This document shows, piece by piece, positions 37,229 to 44,693 of a stretch of 64,000 nucleotides of DNA. Position 1 is the first letter of the stretch, and every line of letters begins with the position of its first letter. A program made the translations under genes and the position numbers. Below the pieces are notes generated by a model that saw only the letters and a program-made list of their open reading frames with translations, did not search any database and was not told the origin of the DNA. Origin of the DNA: Vibrio artabrorum (lineage in GTDB: Bacteria > Pseudomonadota > Gammaproteobacteria > Enterobacterales > Vibrionaceae). The DNA lies in the NCBI RefSeq assembly GCF_024347295.1, contig NZ_AP025459.1, forward strand, positions 1,274,471 through 1,338,470, given 5' to 3'.

Positions 37229-38203
37229 TTAATCAGCGATCCTTGCACCTATACTTAAGCCTCCAAACTCTTCCATGCTCATCAGATATGGTCGGTCAGT
37301 AAGAACTTGCCCACTACCTAGCGTGACATGCTCAGGCACCCACATTTTGTCGTCATTGTGGTAAACATAAACCAACCGTTTTGGACTCTCATCGACTAAG
37401 TTGTCAATGAGTTTTTTTGCATTATTGCTAGCATCTGTAATTTGACTAATAGAGTCTTTAATTAATACTGGACTGTTTGTCTCGATGATAAATTCCACCA
37501 AACATCCACGATAAGGAGTATTGAAATTATAGAGAACTCGTTTGTTAACCTTTTTCACAATTGAGTTTACCAGCCAACTAGCAAACCTTTCTTGATGGTT
37601 AGCAGTTTGTTCACCTAACTTATTAAAGTAACCAGTTAAAAATGGGAGGGCTATGCTTGCGGGTATGGCAATACTTAATATCGTTACCGGATCAGCAGCC
37701 TTTCGAACCGCTATATATGGTTTTGTCGCAACGAATTCAGGTGCGTTAGCTAATGCACTTGTGATTATGTCTTCATCAAGCTCAATATTGCTGTATTCAA
37801 TCTCAACATCTCCAAATGAAACATCAGTTTCAGTGGGAATGTAGGCTGAGTTTAAGGCACTCATTTCTGTTGGAAACGGTCGATAAAATGACTTTGAGTA
37901 CGTTGCAATAACAGCAAAAACATAGGTTTTTTCACCATCACGGCTAGTGAGCATTTTTGCCGCTAGAGTACGACCAAAAGTTGCTATTCTTGGATCATGA
38001 TGAGCGTTCAAGGGTAAGCCATGTTTATTGATGGCAATCTCTGTACTTTTTAGAGCCTCTAAACTCATTTGATCACCATGTATATCAACCTTATTCGTCG
38101 ACACTACTCCTAATACAAATTCTTCATAAATATCAGATTTTAGTTTTCTTAACGTACCTTTGTAGAACTCTTCTACTCCGTCAAAGTCATCAAAATCACT
38201 CAC
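37229..38203 (-). CDS. Hypothetical protein with prohead-protease-like N-terminus and membrane segment
   Basis: 324 residues. Residues ~25-125 (EEFVLGVVSTNKVDIHGDQM, then LEALKSTEIAINKHGLPLNAHHDPRIATFGRTL) resemble the HK97 prohead-protease/XkdF fold: a strand, D-xHGD, and a histidine in the HHDP segment. A hydrophobic helix (VTILSIAIPASIALPFLTGYF, ~172-193) follows, then an α/β region that might be a second domain. The start is GTG 38203, behind CAGGAG. There are no other phage morphogenesis genes here, so a capsid role is unlikely. Family assignment is by resemblance only. Confidence 0.6.
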   Translation of the reverse strand: MSDFDDFDGVEEFYKGTLRKLKSDIYEEFVLGVVSTNKVDIHGDQMSLEALKSTEIAINKHGLPLNAHHDPRIATFGRTLAAKMLTSRDGEKTYVFAVIATYSKSFYRPFPTEMSALNSAYIPTETDVSFGDVEIEYSNIELDEDIITSALANAPEFVATKPYIAVRKAADPVTILSIAIPASIALPFLTGYFNKLGEQTANHQERFASWLVNSIVKKVNKRVLYNFNTPYRGCLVEFIIETNSPVLIKDSISQITDASNNAKKLIDNLVDESPKRLVYVYHNDDKMWVPEHVTLGSGQVLTDRPYLMSMEEFGGLSIGARIAD

Positions 38204-38220
38204 TTTAAGCTCCTGTTATT

Positions 38221-38768
38221 TAACGCTAAGCTAAGTGGCTAACAAACTTACCACCTAACCCAATTTGAGCACCTTAATCACAAAACTAAACCGAACTGAA
38301 AATGCCGAGCGTTTGTTAGTCCGTCTTAAGCGTTTTGTTAGTTTGCTACCGCGACAAACCAAAGGTTTAGCGCCAAGGTGCTGAATTGACTACTAAACTA
38401 CTGGCTTTGAACGTAGATGTAAAATTGAAAACGACAGAACTCAAAACCAACCAACAAAACGAGCTTGGCTAAGAAGCGACATGCGCGAGACAACCACAGT
38501 TTGAAGGATTAGAGCTGGCAAAGGATTCGTCCGATGAACTTAACAGCCAAGTACGACAAAACCTGTTGAGAGCAACTTAGCCCCCACAAAAAAGAAGCCG
38601 CGCCAAAGAACGTAGCGAAAAAGTTAGAACCAGTAAACGACTAACCCACCACAAACACTGCACACACAGTGCCACCGGAAAGTTCGTGAGATTAGAAAAC
38701 GAACAGGTGTATAGCTAGAACGCAAAAACCAGCTTTTAGACCAAAACGCTTTTCTGCCCTTTGCAAAC
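38221..38768. repeat. Noncoding cassette, family A'; attC 38221-38341
   Basis: Body nearly the same as 13083-13630 (tactaaactactgg, gattcgtccgatgaactt). Confidence 0.85.
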
Positions 38769-38890
38769 TAACGCCGCGTTAAGTGGTGAGCAACGCTACC
38801 ACCTGACCTAAACCATTGTGCCGTAAACACTAAAGCCGAATCAAACCGAAAATGCCAAGCGTTGGGAATCCGTCTTAAACGCTTTGTTAT
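38769..38890. repeat. attC of DUF6404 cassette, copy 1
   Basis: TAACGCCGCGTTAAGTGG to GCTTTGTTAT. Appears identical to 40913-41034. Cassette ends match over 11 bp: GTTATATTTAT/ATAAATATAAC. Confidence 0.9.
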
Positions 38891-38903
38891 ATTTATGATA
38901 CCT

Positions 38904-39251
38904 CTATACCTTTTCCCACTTTATAAGAGATTTTCTTCTAGCCACGATGAGATAGTAAATACTGATTGCAATAGAGAATGCTGAGCTTGCTATGAGAGCA
39001 TTTGTTAAGGTATCCATGAACATAGAATTCTCTTGGGCTAGGCTAAACAGATACGTTATAAGCAGGTATACGAAGAAGAATTCAATGAATTTCAAGACTA
39101 TGTTTGTCGGAAGAGACTCCCAATATACCGGTTTTAACTGGATGCCTCGATTTCGCAAAAATCTATATACAATTGTCTTGTCTGTATTACAAGAAAGCCC
39201 CAAAACCTTTAGGTGATTGTCAGCTCTTTCTAACTTATCTTGATAACTCAT
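38904..39251 (-). CDS. DUF6404-like small membrane protein, copy 1
   Basis: 115 residues. The N-terminal ADNHLKVLGLS, then VYRFLRNRGIQLKPVYWESL, resembles the DUF6404 pattern (HLkxxGi, LLxrxGixxpPxxfxS). Two membrane helices follow: FIEFFFVYLLITYLFSLA and ALIASSAFSIAISIYYLIVA, then a basic cytoplasmic tail (ARRKSLIKWEKV, inside-positive). TTAGGGGAGATTT precedes ATG 39251. The whole cassette is repeated 2.1 kb to the right. Function unknown. Confidence 0.7.
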   Translation of the reverse strand: MSYQDKLERADNHLKVLGLSCNTDKTIVYRFLRNRGIQLKPVYWESLPTNIVLKFIEFFFVYLLITYLFSLAQENSMFMDTLTNALIASSAFSIAISIYYLIVARRKSLIKWEKV

Positions 39252-39329
39252 AAATCTCCCCTAAATGGAAGACGATACCAAAATTTGGAAGATTGGATTT
39301 AGAGTAGCTTCATGATTTGAAAATAAATA

Positions 39330-39450
39330 TAACGCCCTGTTAAGGGGTGAGCAACGCAATACCAAAGCCGCTGCATACCACCTTAAACACCAAAACCAAC
39401 GCATAGTAAAAATGCCACGCGTTGCGAATCCCTCTTGAACAGTTTGTTAG
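39330..39450. repeat. attC of a membrane-anchored protein cassette
   Basis: TAACGCCCTGTTAAGGGG to CAGTTTGTTAG. Cassette ends match over 13 bp (GTTAGCAGTATTT/AAATACTGCTAAC), the longest in the array. Confidence 0.9.
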
Positions 39451-39456
39451 CAGTAT

Positions 39457-40071
39457 TTATTTCACCTGAACTTCATTCAAGCGGAACCTCATTGCCTCAC
39501 AAGCTAAATCAACTAATTTTCCGATATTTCTATTGTTTTCCACTGCCTTTTCGTAATAATCCCGATCAGCAGATTTACCATACTTATAATCAACACTCTC
39601 GTCATAACAAGCATTACGCACAGCGCTCAGAGCGGTGTAGACTGATTCAGAGAAAAATGGTTTGTTCTTTTCTAATGTTGTGGAAAAAGCATTAAAAGGG
39701 TTTATGAATTGGTTATACCTTTCGGCTTTCCTTTCTTCTTCACTTTGAGAAGGATCAATATGATCAAAAATTGGACGCAACTGTGAAGTAACAATTTTTA
39801 ATTCAACTAGAAGTTCCCAAGCATCACCATAAATTCTGTACTCTTTGTCAAACTGGACTTGAGAAACAAACACAGAGTGCTGTAGTTGCGCATCTAAACG
39901 TTGGTTTGCCGACGTTAAATCTTGTTCAAGTTTCTTTAGCTCAATAGCTAAATCACTTTTGTTTCGCTCAATGATTCTACTGAGCCAAATTTTGCTGATA
40001 AACGCAAACAATCCACCAAGCACCAACGTTACGCCACCGAGTAACTCAACAACTTCTCGATAATATTCCAA
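39457..40071 (-). CDS. Hypothetical membrane-anchored coiled-coil protein
   Basis: 204 residues from TTG 40071, with GGAG six bases upstream; the longer frame enters the next attC. One N-terminal membrane helix (LLGGVTLVLGGLFAFISKIWL) is followed by a coiled coil (IERNKSDLAIELKKLEQDLTSANQRLDAQLQHSVFV) and a helical domain with FDKEYRIYGDAWELLVELK. The F-EY-xYxxxWxxL pattern recurs in uncharacterised bacterial membrane proteins, some near defence genes. Function unknown. Confidence 0.65.
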   Translation of the reverse strand: MEYYREVVELLGGVTLVLGGLFAFISKIWLSRIIERNKSDLAIELKKLEQDLTSANQRLDAQLQHSVFVSQVQFDKEYRIYGDAWELLVELKIVTSQLRPIFDHIDPSQSEEERKAERYNQFINPFNAFSTTLEKNKPFFSESVYTALSAVRNACYDESVDYKYGKSADRDYYEKAVENNRNIGKLVDLACEAMRFRLNEVQVK

Positions 40072-40093
40072 CTGAAACTCCAAAAATACTGCT

Positions 40094-40213
40094 AACGCCC
40101 AATTAAGGTGTGAGGCACGCAATACCAATGTTACCGCATATCACCCTAATCACTTAAACCGATGCATAGCAAAAATGCCACGCGTGCCGAATCACTCTTA
40201 AATTGTTTGGTAG
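40094..40213. repeat. attC with a mutated closing core
   Basis: Opens TAACGCCCAATTAAGGTG but closes TTGTTTGGTAG, not TTGTTTGTTAG: the core GTT is GGT. Cassette ends otherwise still pair (AGCAG/CTGCT). Confidence 0.85.
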
Positions 40214-40220
40214 CAGACAA

Positions 40221-40886
40221 TTAGTACGCCCAAACGATCCTTTTAGGAGCTTTACTTAATTGAAAGTATTTCACGAACTTTTGGGCTTGAATAATGCTAC
40301 TTTCATTCACAAGGCTCTGAAATGCATATACGAACAGAGCTAACGCAATGAAGATCAAAGCCGAAAACCATACTATGTTATATGTCCCTACATTTATATC
40401 AAACAAGCCTGGAATGAAAAACTTTTGATACGCTATAACCGCTGCAAAGCAACCCAATAAAGCAGACAGATAATATTTAAGTGCAGCTATGGTTTGAGAT
40501 CTATATTTTTCATATCGAATTGCTTTAGGGGAAGAAAACTTCGGTAATAAAGAAAACTGCCTTTCTTTAAAGTCTAGATACTTTTCTGATGATTTATAAA
40601 GAGCAAACAATGTCTGCCTTTTCTCATGCTCCATAATGACTAGTGTTTGCTCATAGGGTATATGCACCTTATATGAACTCTCTATCAATTTTTCAATCGT
40701 ATATGCCTTGCCACCACTTTCAGGATCTTTTAAACAACAGTTTAAGAACTCCAGTTGCTTGATTTTATAAACTCTACCTGAGTCCAGTACTGAGTGGAAA
40801 AACTTAAGCACAGCTAAAAGCCCTAGAATTGCAGAGCTAGGCTTCAAAAACTGAAGGATATGGGTTAGAACCTCTGAGCTTTCCAT
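40221..40886 (-). CDS. Hypothetical three-helix membrane protein
   Basis: 221 residues. Hydrophobic segments at ~17-32 (SSAILGLLAVLKFFHSVL), ~138-155 (YLSALLGCFAAVIAYQKFF) and ~168-190 (IVWFSALIFIALALFVYAFQSL). A cytoplasmic helical region between the first and second contains YTIEKLIESSY and EHEKRQTLFALYKSS. TTAGGAGTAAA precedes ATG 40886. Not recognised. Confidence 0.65.
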   Translation of the reverse strand: MESSEVLTHILQFLKPSSAILGLLAVLKFFHSVLDSGRVYKIKQLEFLNCCLKDPESGGKAYTIEKLIESSYKVHIPYEQTLVIMEHEKRQTLFALYKSSEKYLDFKERQFSLLPKFSSPKAIRYEKYRSQTIAALKYYLSALLGCFAAVIAYQKFFIPGLFDINVGTYNIVWFSALIFIALALFVYAFQSLVNESSIIQAQKFVKYFQLSKAPKRIVWAY

Positions 40887-40912
40887 TTTACTCCTAACTA
40901 AATTTTGACTGC

Positions 40913-41034
40913 TAACGCCGCGTTAAGTGGTGAGCAACGCTACCACCTGACCTAAACCATTGTGCCGTAAACACTAAAGCCGAATCAAACCGAAAATGCC
41001 AAGCGTTGGGAATCCGTCTTAAACGCTTTGTTAT
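40913..41034. repeat. attC of DUF6404 cassette, copy 2
   Basis: Same sequence as 38769-38890. Confidence 0.9.
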
Positions 41035-41047
41035 ATTTATGATACCT

Positions 41048-41395
41048 CTATACCTTTTCCCACTTTATAAGAGATTTTCTTCTAGCCACGATGAGATAGT
41101 AAATACTGATTGCAATAGAGAATGCTGAGCTTGCTATGAGAGCATTTGTTAAGGTATCCATGAACATAGAATTCTCTTGGGCTAGGCTAAACAGATACGT
41201 TATAAGCAGGTATACGAAGAAGAATTCAATGAATTTCAAGACTATGTTTGTCGGAAGAGACTCCCAATATACCGGTTTTAACTGGATGCCTCGATTTCGC
41301 AAAAATCTATATACAATTGTCTTGTCTGTATTACAAGAAAGCCCCAAAACCTTTAGGTGATTGTCAGCTCTTTCTAACTTATCTTGATAACTCAT
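41048..41395 (-). CDS. DUF6404-like small membrane protein, copy 2
   Basis: The predicted 115-residue protein is identical to that at 38904-39251. The surrounding DNA (40913 to about 41473) also appears identical to 38769-39329, so a complete ~561-bp cassette including attC was copied. Two cassettes (39330-40912) separate the copies. Same two membrane helices and basic tail; expression of both would double the dose of an uncharacterised protein. Confidence 0.7.
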   Translation of the reverse strand: MSYQDKLERADNHLKVLGLSCNTDKTIVYRFLRNRGIQLKPVYWESLPTNIVLKFIEFFFVYLLITYLFSLAQENSMFMDTLTNALIASSAFSIAISIYYLIVARRKSLIKWEKV

Positions 41396-41473
41396 AAATC
41401 TCCCCTAAATGGAAGACGATACCAAAATTTGGAAGATTGGATTTAGAGTAGCTTCATGATTTGAAAATAAATA

Positions 41474-41594
41474 TAACGCCCTGTTAAGGTGTGAGCAACG
41501 CAATACAAAAGCCTCCGCAAACCACCTTAAACACTAAGCACAACGCATAGTAAAAATGCCACGCGTTGCGAATCACTCTTAAACAGTTTGTTAT
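41474..41594. repeat. attC of the DUF6602 cassette
   Basis: TAACGCCCTGTTAAGGTG to CAGTTTGTTAT. Cassette ends match as GTTATGTGT/ACACATAAC. Confidence 0.9.
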
Positions 41595-42364
41595 GTGTGT
41601 TGTTTTTTCAATGACCCTGGCGATTTTTCCCCTAACTTCTCAGCTATACCCGTAACATCAACACCTTCATAATCCAACTTTTTAACTATGCGGCTTCTTA
41701 CACTTTTTAAATATTCAAGAAGATGCAATACATGTGAAGTATTTACCTTAATTTTACCATTTACATCGATTTCCTGAAGGACAACAGCGCGACCGGCTTC
41801 AATTAACGAATCTAGAGTTTTGTCTTTTTGTTTGCTCTCTTTAACACAAACAATTCCCAGAGCAATATGGTTTTCATCGATATCGAAGACTTCATGAGGT
41901 AACTTGCCTACCAACATATTAAGATCTCCGCCTTCTTGAACAAACTTCAACACCTCGGGTTTTAACTGGCGATAACCTTCTACATTTTTCTCGACCCAGT
42001 CCAGTGTATCCTTCATATTTTTTCCAACAGAGCTATAGGCTGACCTCTTAATTTCAATAACTCCATGCACACTCTGTTGCGGAACTAACGCAAAGCCTGC
42101 AGTATCAAATATCGCAGGTAAAGGTGTAGGACTCCAAATCATAAGATCCAACTGCTTTAACTTCTCTCCTACTTGAGCTGTACCGATAAGACTTCCTGTA
42201 GAGCATATATGTGGTGTCATAAAATTTCGAATTAGCTCAGTCACCGCAGATTCTGCATATGCACCAATAACAGCTGGATTGCTAGTAAACTTTATAATTT
42301 CATTATTAGCGGTAAGCGAATTTACCAGCTGTTCAGTATATGTTTTCCAAAAATAATCGCTCAT
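41591..42364 (-). CDS. DUF6602-like protein with PD-(D/E)XK nuclease signature
   Basis: 257 residues. The nuclease-like core is visible: E38 in GAYAESAVTELIRNF, then STGSLIGTAQVGEKLKQLDLMIW with D73, then VHGVIEIKRS with E104-I-K106. This is the pattern of the DUF6602 family, whose members occur widely in integrons and islands. Catalysis has not been shown to my knowledge. The C-terminal half (TLDSLIEAGRAVVLQEID, HVLHLLEYLKSVRSR) is helical. It is the first gene-bearing cassette after attI, behind two noncoding cassettes. GAGGTTTAAA precedes ATG 42364. Confidence 0.75.
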   Translation of the reverse strand: MSDYFWKTYTEQLVNSLTANNEIIKFTSNPAVIGAYAESAVTELIRNFMTPHICSTGSLIGTAQVGEKLKQLDLMIWSPTPLPAIFDTAGFALVPQQSVHGVIEIKRSAYSSVGKNMKDTLDWVEKNVEGYRQLKPEVLKFVQEGGDLNMLVGKLPHEVFDIDENHIALGIVCVKESKQKDKTLDSLIEAGRAVVLQEIDVNGKIKVNTSHVLHLLEYLKSVRSRIVKKLDYEGVDVTGIAEKLGEKSPGSLKKQHT

Positions 42365-42382
42365 TTTAAACCTCGAAACACA

Positions 42383-42929
42383 TAACGCTAAGCTAAGTGG
42401 CTAACAAACTTACCACCCAACCCAATTTGAGCACCTTAATCACTAAACTAAACCGAACCGAAAATGCCGAGCGTTTGTTAGTCCGTCTTAAGCGTTTTGT
42501 TAGTTTGCTACCGCGATAAACCAAAGGTTTAGCGCCAAGGTGCTGAATTGACGACCAAACTACTGGCTTTAAACGAAGATGTAAAATTGAAAACTACGAA
42601 TCTCAAACCCACACGCCAAACGTCCTTGGCTAAGAAGCGACATGCGCCAGACAACTACGGTTTGAAGGACAATAACTGGCAAAGGATTCGTTCGATGAAC
42701 TTAACAGCCAAGTGCGACAAAGCCAGTTGAGAGCAACTTAGCCGCAACAAAAAAGAAACCACACCAAATAACGTGGCGAAAAAATTAGAGCCCGTAAACG
42801 ACTAACCCACCACAAACACTGCACACATAGTGCCACCGGAAAGTTCATGAAATTAGAAAACGAACAGGTGTATAGCTAGAACGCAAAACCCAGCTTTTAA
42901 ACCAAAACGCTTTTCTGCCCTTTGCAAAC
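42383..42929. repeat. Noncoding cassette, family A'; attC 42383-42503
   Basis: Second cassette from attI. The left module is altered (gaatctcaaacccacacgccaaacgtcc). A' centre with gcgacatgcgccagacaac. Confidence 0.85.
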
Positions 42930-43445
42930 TAACGCTAAGCTAAGTGGCTAACAAACCTACCACCCAACCCAATTTGAACACCTTAATCACAAAACCAAAC
43001 CGAACCAAAAATGCCAAGCGTTTGTTAGTCCGTCTTAAGCGTTTTGTTAGTTTGCTACCGCGATAAACCCAAGGTTTAGCGCCAAGGTGCTGAATTGACA
43101 ACCAAACTACTGGCTTTGAACGCAGATGTAAAATTGAAAACTACGAATATCAAATTCACACAACAAAACGAGCTTGGCTAAGAAGACTTTCATAGATGCC
43201 GACAACCGCAAATGCAATTTTCAATGCTCACACTTAACTTTCAAAACCAAAGAAGCAGCGCGCAAGAACATTGAGAAATGAACCTTACTAACACGGAAGA
43301 AATGAGTAACACAGAAGCTAATTAACCGAAAAACAGGCTACGCGAGATGCCTATTTCGATGAAAAGTCTTTGGGAAATAACAGGTGTATAGCTAGAACGA
43401 AGAACCCAGCTTTTAGACCAAAACGCTTTTCTGCCCTTTGCAAAC
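42930..43445. repeat. Noncoding cassette, family A; attC 42930-43050; first cassette of the array
   Basis: The most recently inserted position, adjoining attI. Body 43051-43448 ends GCAAACTAA joined to CAGCTATTAGACGG of attI. No gene, so the position nearest the integron promoter holds noncoding DNA. Confidence 0.88.
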
Positions 43446-43520
43446 TAACAGCTATTAGACGGTAAATTTCTATATTTAAATATAGAATTCATCTATCTAG
43501 TATCTTAATTACGTTAACCA
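43446..43520. other. attI recombination site (approximate extent)
   Basis: The cassette array stops at GCAAACTAA and unique DNA begins with CAGCTATTAGACGGTAAA. The crossover point is AA^C at 43448/43449. The right limit is approximate. A 20-bp perfect palindrome (43468-43487) lies inside. The integron promoter Pc should be here or inside intI, but I could not pick a convincing -35/-10 pair on the minus strand. Confidence 0.75.
43468..43487. promoter_or_regulatory. Perfect 20-bp AT-rich palindrome in attI
   Basis: TTCTATATTTAAATATAGAA, 20 of 20 positions symmetric, ~20 bp from the crossover point. Possible binding site or cruciform; no known factor assigned. Confidence 0.6.
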
Positions 43521-43632
43521 TACCCCGTATTTATGTAAAATAACAGTAACTTAAGTGCTAAGTCTCACTGCCTTCATCCCAAAATGATGAATTTTTCCAT
43601 ATAGCCTGAATCAATGTGCCAAACTGCAAACC

Positions 43633-43648
43633 ATGTATGTATAAACAG
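43633..43648. promoter_or_regulatory. LexA-like box before intI
   Basis: ATGTATGTATAAACAG matches CTG-N10-CAG except for the first base (A for C), with the TGTATx..xACAG core, 11 bp before the intI start. SOS control of intI through LexA is established in Vibrio; here it is inferred from this site. Confidence 0.6.
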
Positions 43649-43659
43649 TTAAGGCCGAA

Positions 43660-44637
43660 ATGAAAAATTCACCTTTTTTATCTTATATACAAGAGTATAT
43701 GCTTGGTAGGCACTATGCTCTTCGTACAACAAAATCTTATATATATTGGATTCATCAATATATTTTGTATCATGATAAAAAGCACCCCAAAAGCTTAACA
43801 TCGAGACATGTTGAAGACTTCTTGACACACTTGGTTGTTAATAAAAAGTCAGCAAAGAAAACACAAAGCCTTGCGCTCAATGCGTTGGTTTTTCTATACA
43901 AAGAGATCATCCAAGAACCGGTCGATCTCGACATGCAATTTCGGCGTTCAGACAAGTCTCGAAAATTGCCAACAGTGATGACTCAAGAAGAAATAAGCCG
44001 ACTCTTTAGCCACTGTTCGATCAACTACAAGCTGCCGTATCAATTAATGTATGGATCAGGTCTGCGTTTAATGGAGTGTGTACGCTTGCGAATACAAGAT
44101 ATCGACTTTGAATATAAATCTGTACGTGTATGGCAAGGAAAGGGGGGCAAAAACCGCTTGGTAACCATCGCTCCGGAGCTTTTTTCCAGCATTAAACAGC
44201 AGCAACAGAGGTCCGTAAACTATTACCAGCAAGATATACATGATGACGCATTTTCAGGTGTGCACATGCCCGACGCACTCGCAAAAAAATATCCAAACGC
44301 AGAAAAAAGCTCAAATTGGCAATTTCTCTTTCCATCCCCTCGTTTGTCTATCGATGTAAAAACAGGTGAATTACGTAGACATCATATTCATCCGACGGCG
44401 CTACAAAAGCACATTAAGATAGCGGCTCAAAAAGCGAATATTGAAAAAAATATCTCATGCCACACTTTAAGGCATTCATTTGCGACACATCTTCTTCAAA
44501 GCGGCGCTGATATTAGAACGGTTCAAGAACAACTTGGACACTCTGATTTAAAAACGACACAAATTTATACTCACATCATTGATCGAGGGGCTAATGGCGT
44601 TGTTAGCCCCCTATCAAGAATATTTCAAAGTAAATGA
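43660..44637 (+). CDS. intI: Integron integrase IntIA
   Basis: A 325-residue tyrosine recombinase that inserts and excises cassettes at attI and single-stranded attC hairpins. The core-binding N-domain includes MLGRHYALRTTKSYIYWIHQYI. The catalytic residues are all present: R136 (YGSGLRLMECVRLR), K160 region (WQGKGGKNR), H268 and R271 (CHTLRHSFATHLL), H294 (QLGHSDLKTT) and Y303 (QIYTHI). The integron-specific extra helix (about 190-220, DDAFSGVHMPDALAKKYPN) separates it from XerC/D. It appears intact, with no frameshift, and is divergent from the array. The ribosome binding site AAGG is 5 bp upstream. Confidence 0.97.
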   Translation: MKNSPFLSYIQEYMLGRHYALRTTKSYIYWIHQYILYHDKKHPKSLTSRHVEDFLTHLVVNKKSAKKTQSLALNALVFLYKEIIQEPVDLDMQFRRSDKSRKLPTVMTQEEISRLFSHCSINYKLPYQLMYGSGLRLMECVRLRIQDIDFEYKSVRVWQGKGGKNRLVTIAPELFSSIKQQQQRSVNYYQQDIHDDAFSGVHMPDALAKKYPNAEKSSNWQFLFPSPRLSIDVKTGELRRHHIHPTALQKHIKIAAQKANIEKNISCHTLRHSFATHLLQSGADIRTVQEQLGHSDLKTTQIYTHIIDRGANGVVSPLSRIFQSK

Positions 44638-44693
44638 GTGTTCCCCTTGTATGCTGTGAGTGACAATTTCATTTTAAATAAGCCGTCTTACCA

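Noticed and set aside
520..43445. Regular ~120-bp repeats as a CRISPR array
   Set aside because: The repeats are long imperfect palindromes with RYYYAAC/GTTRRRY cores and spacers of 350-1000 bp, i.e. attC sites; no cas genes.
43500..43659. Integron promoter Pc on the minus strand
   Set aside because: Several weak -10-like stretches exist but no pair with proper spacing; I cannot choose one.
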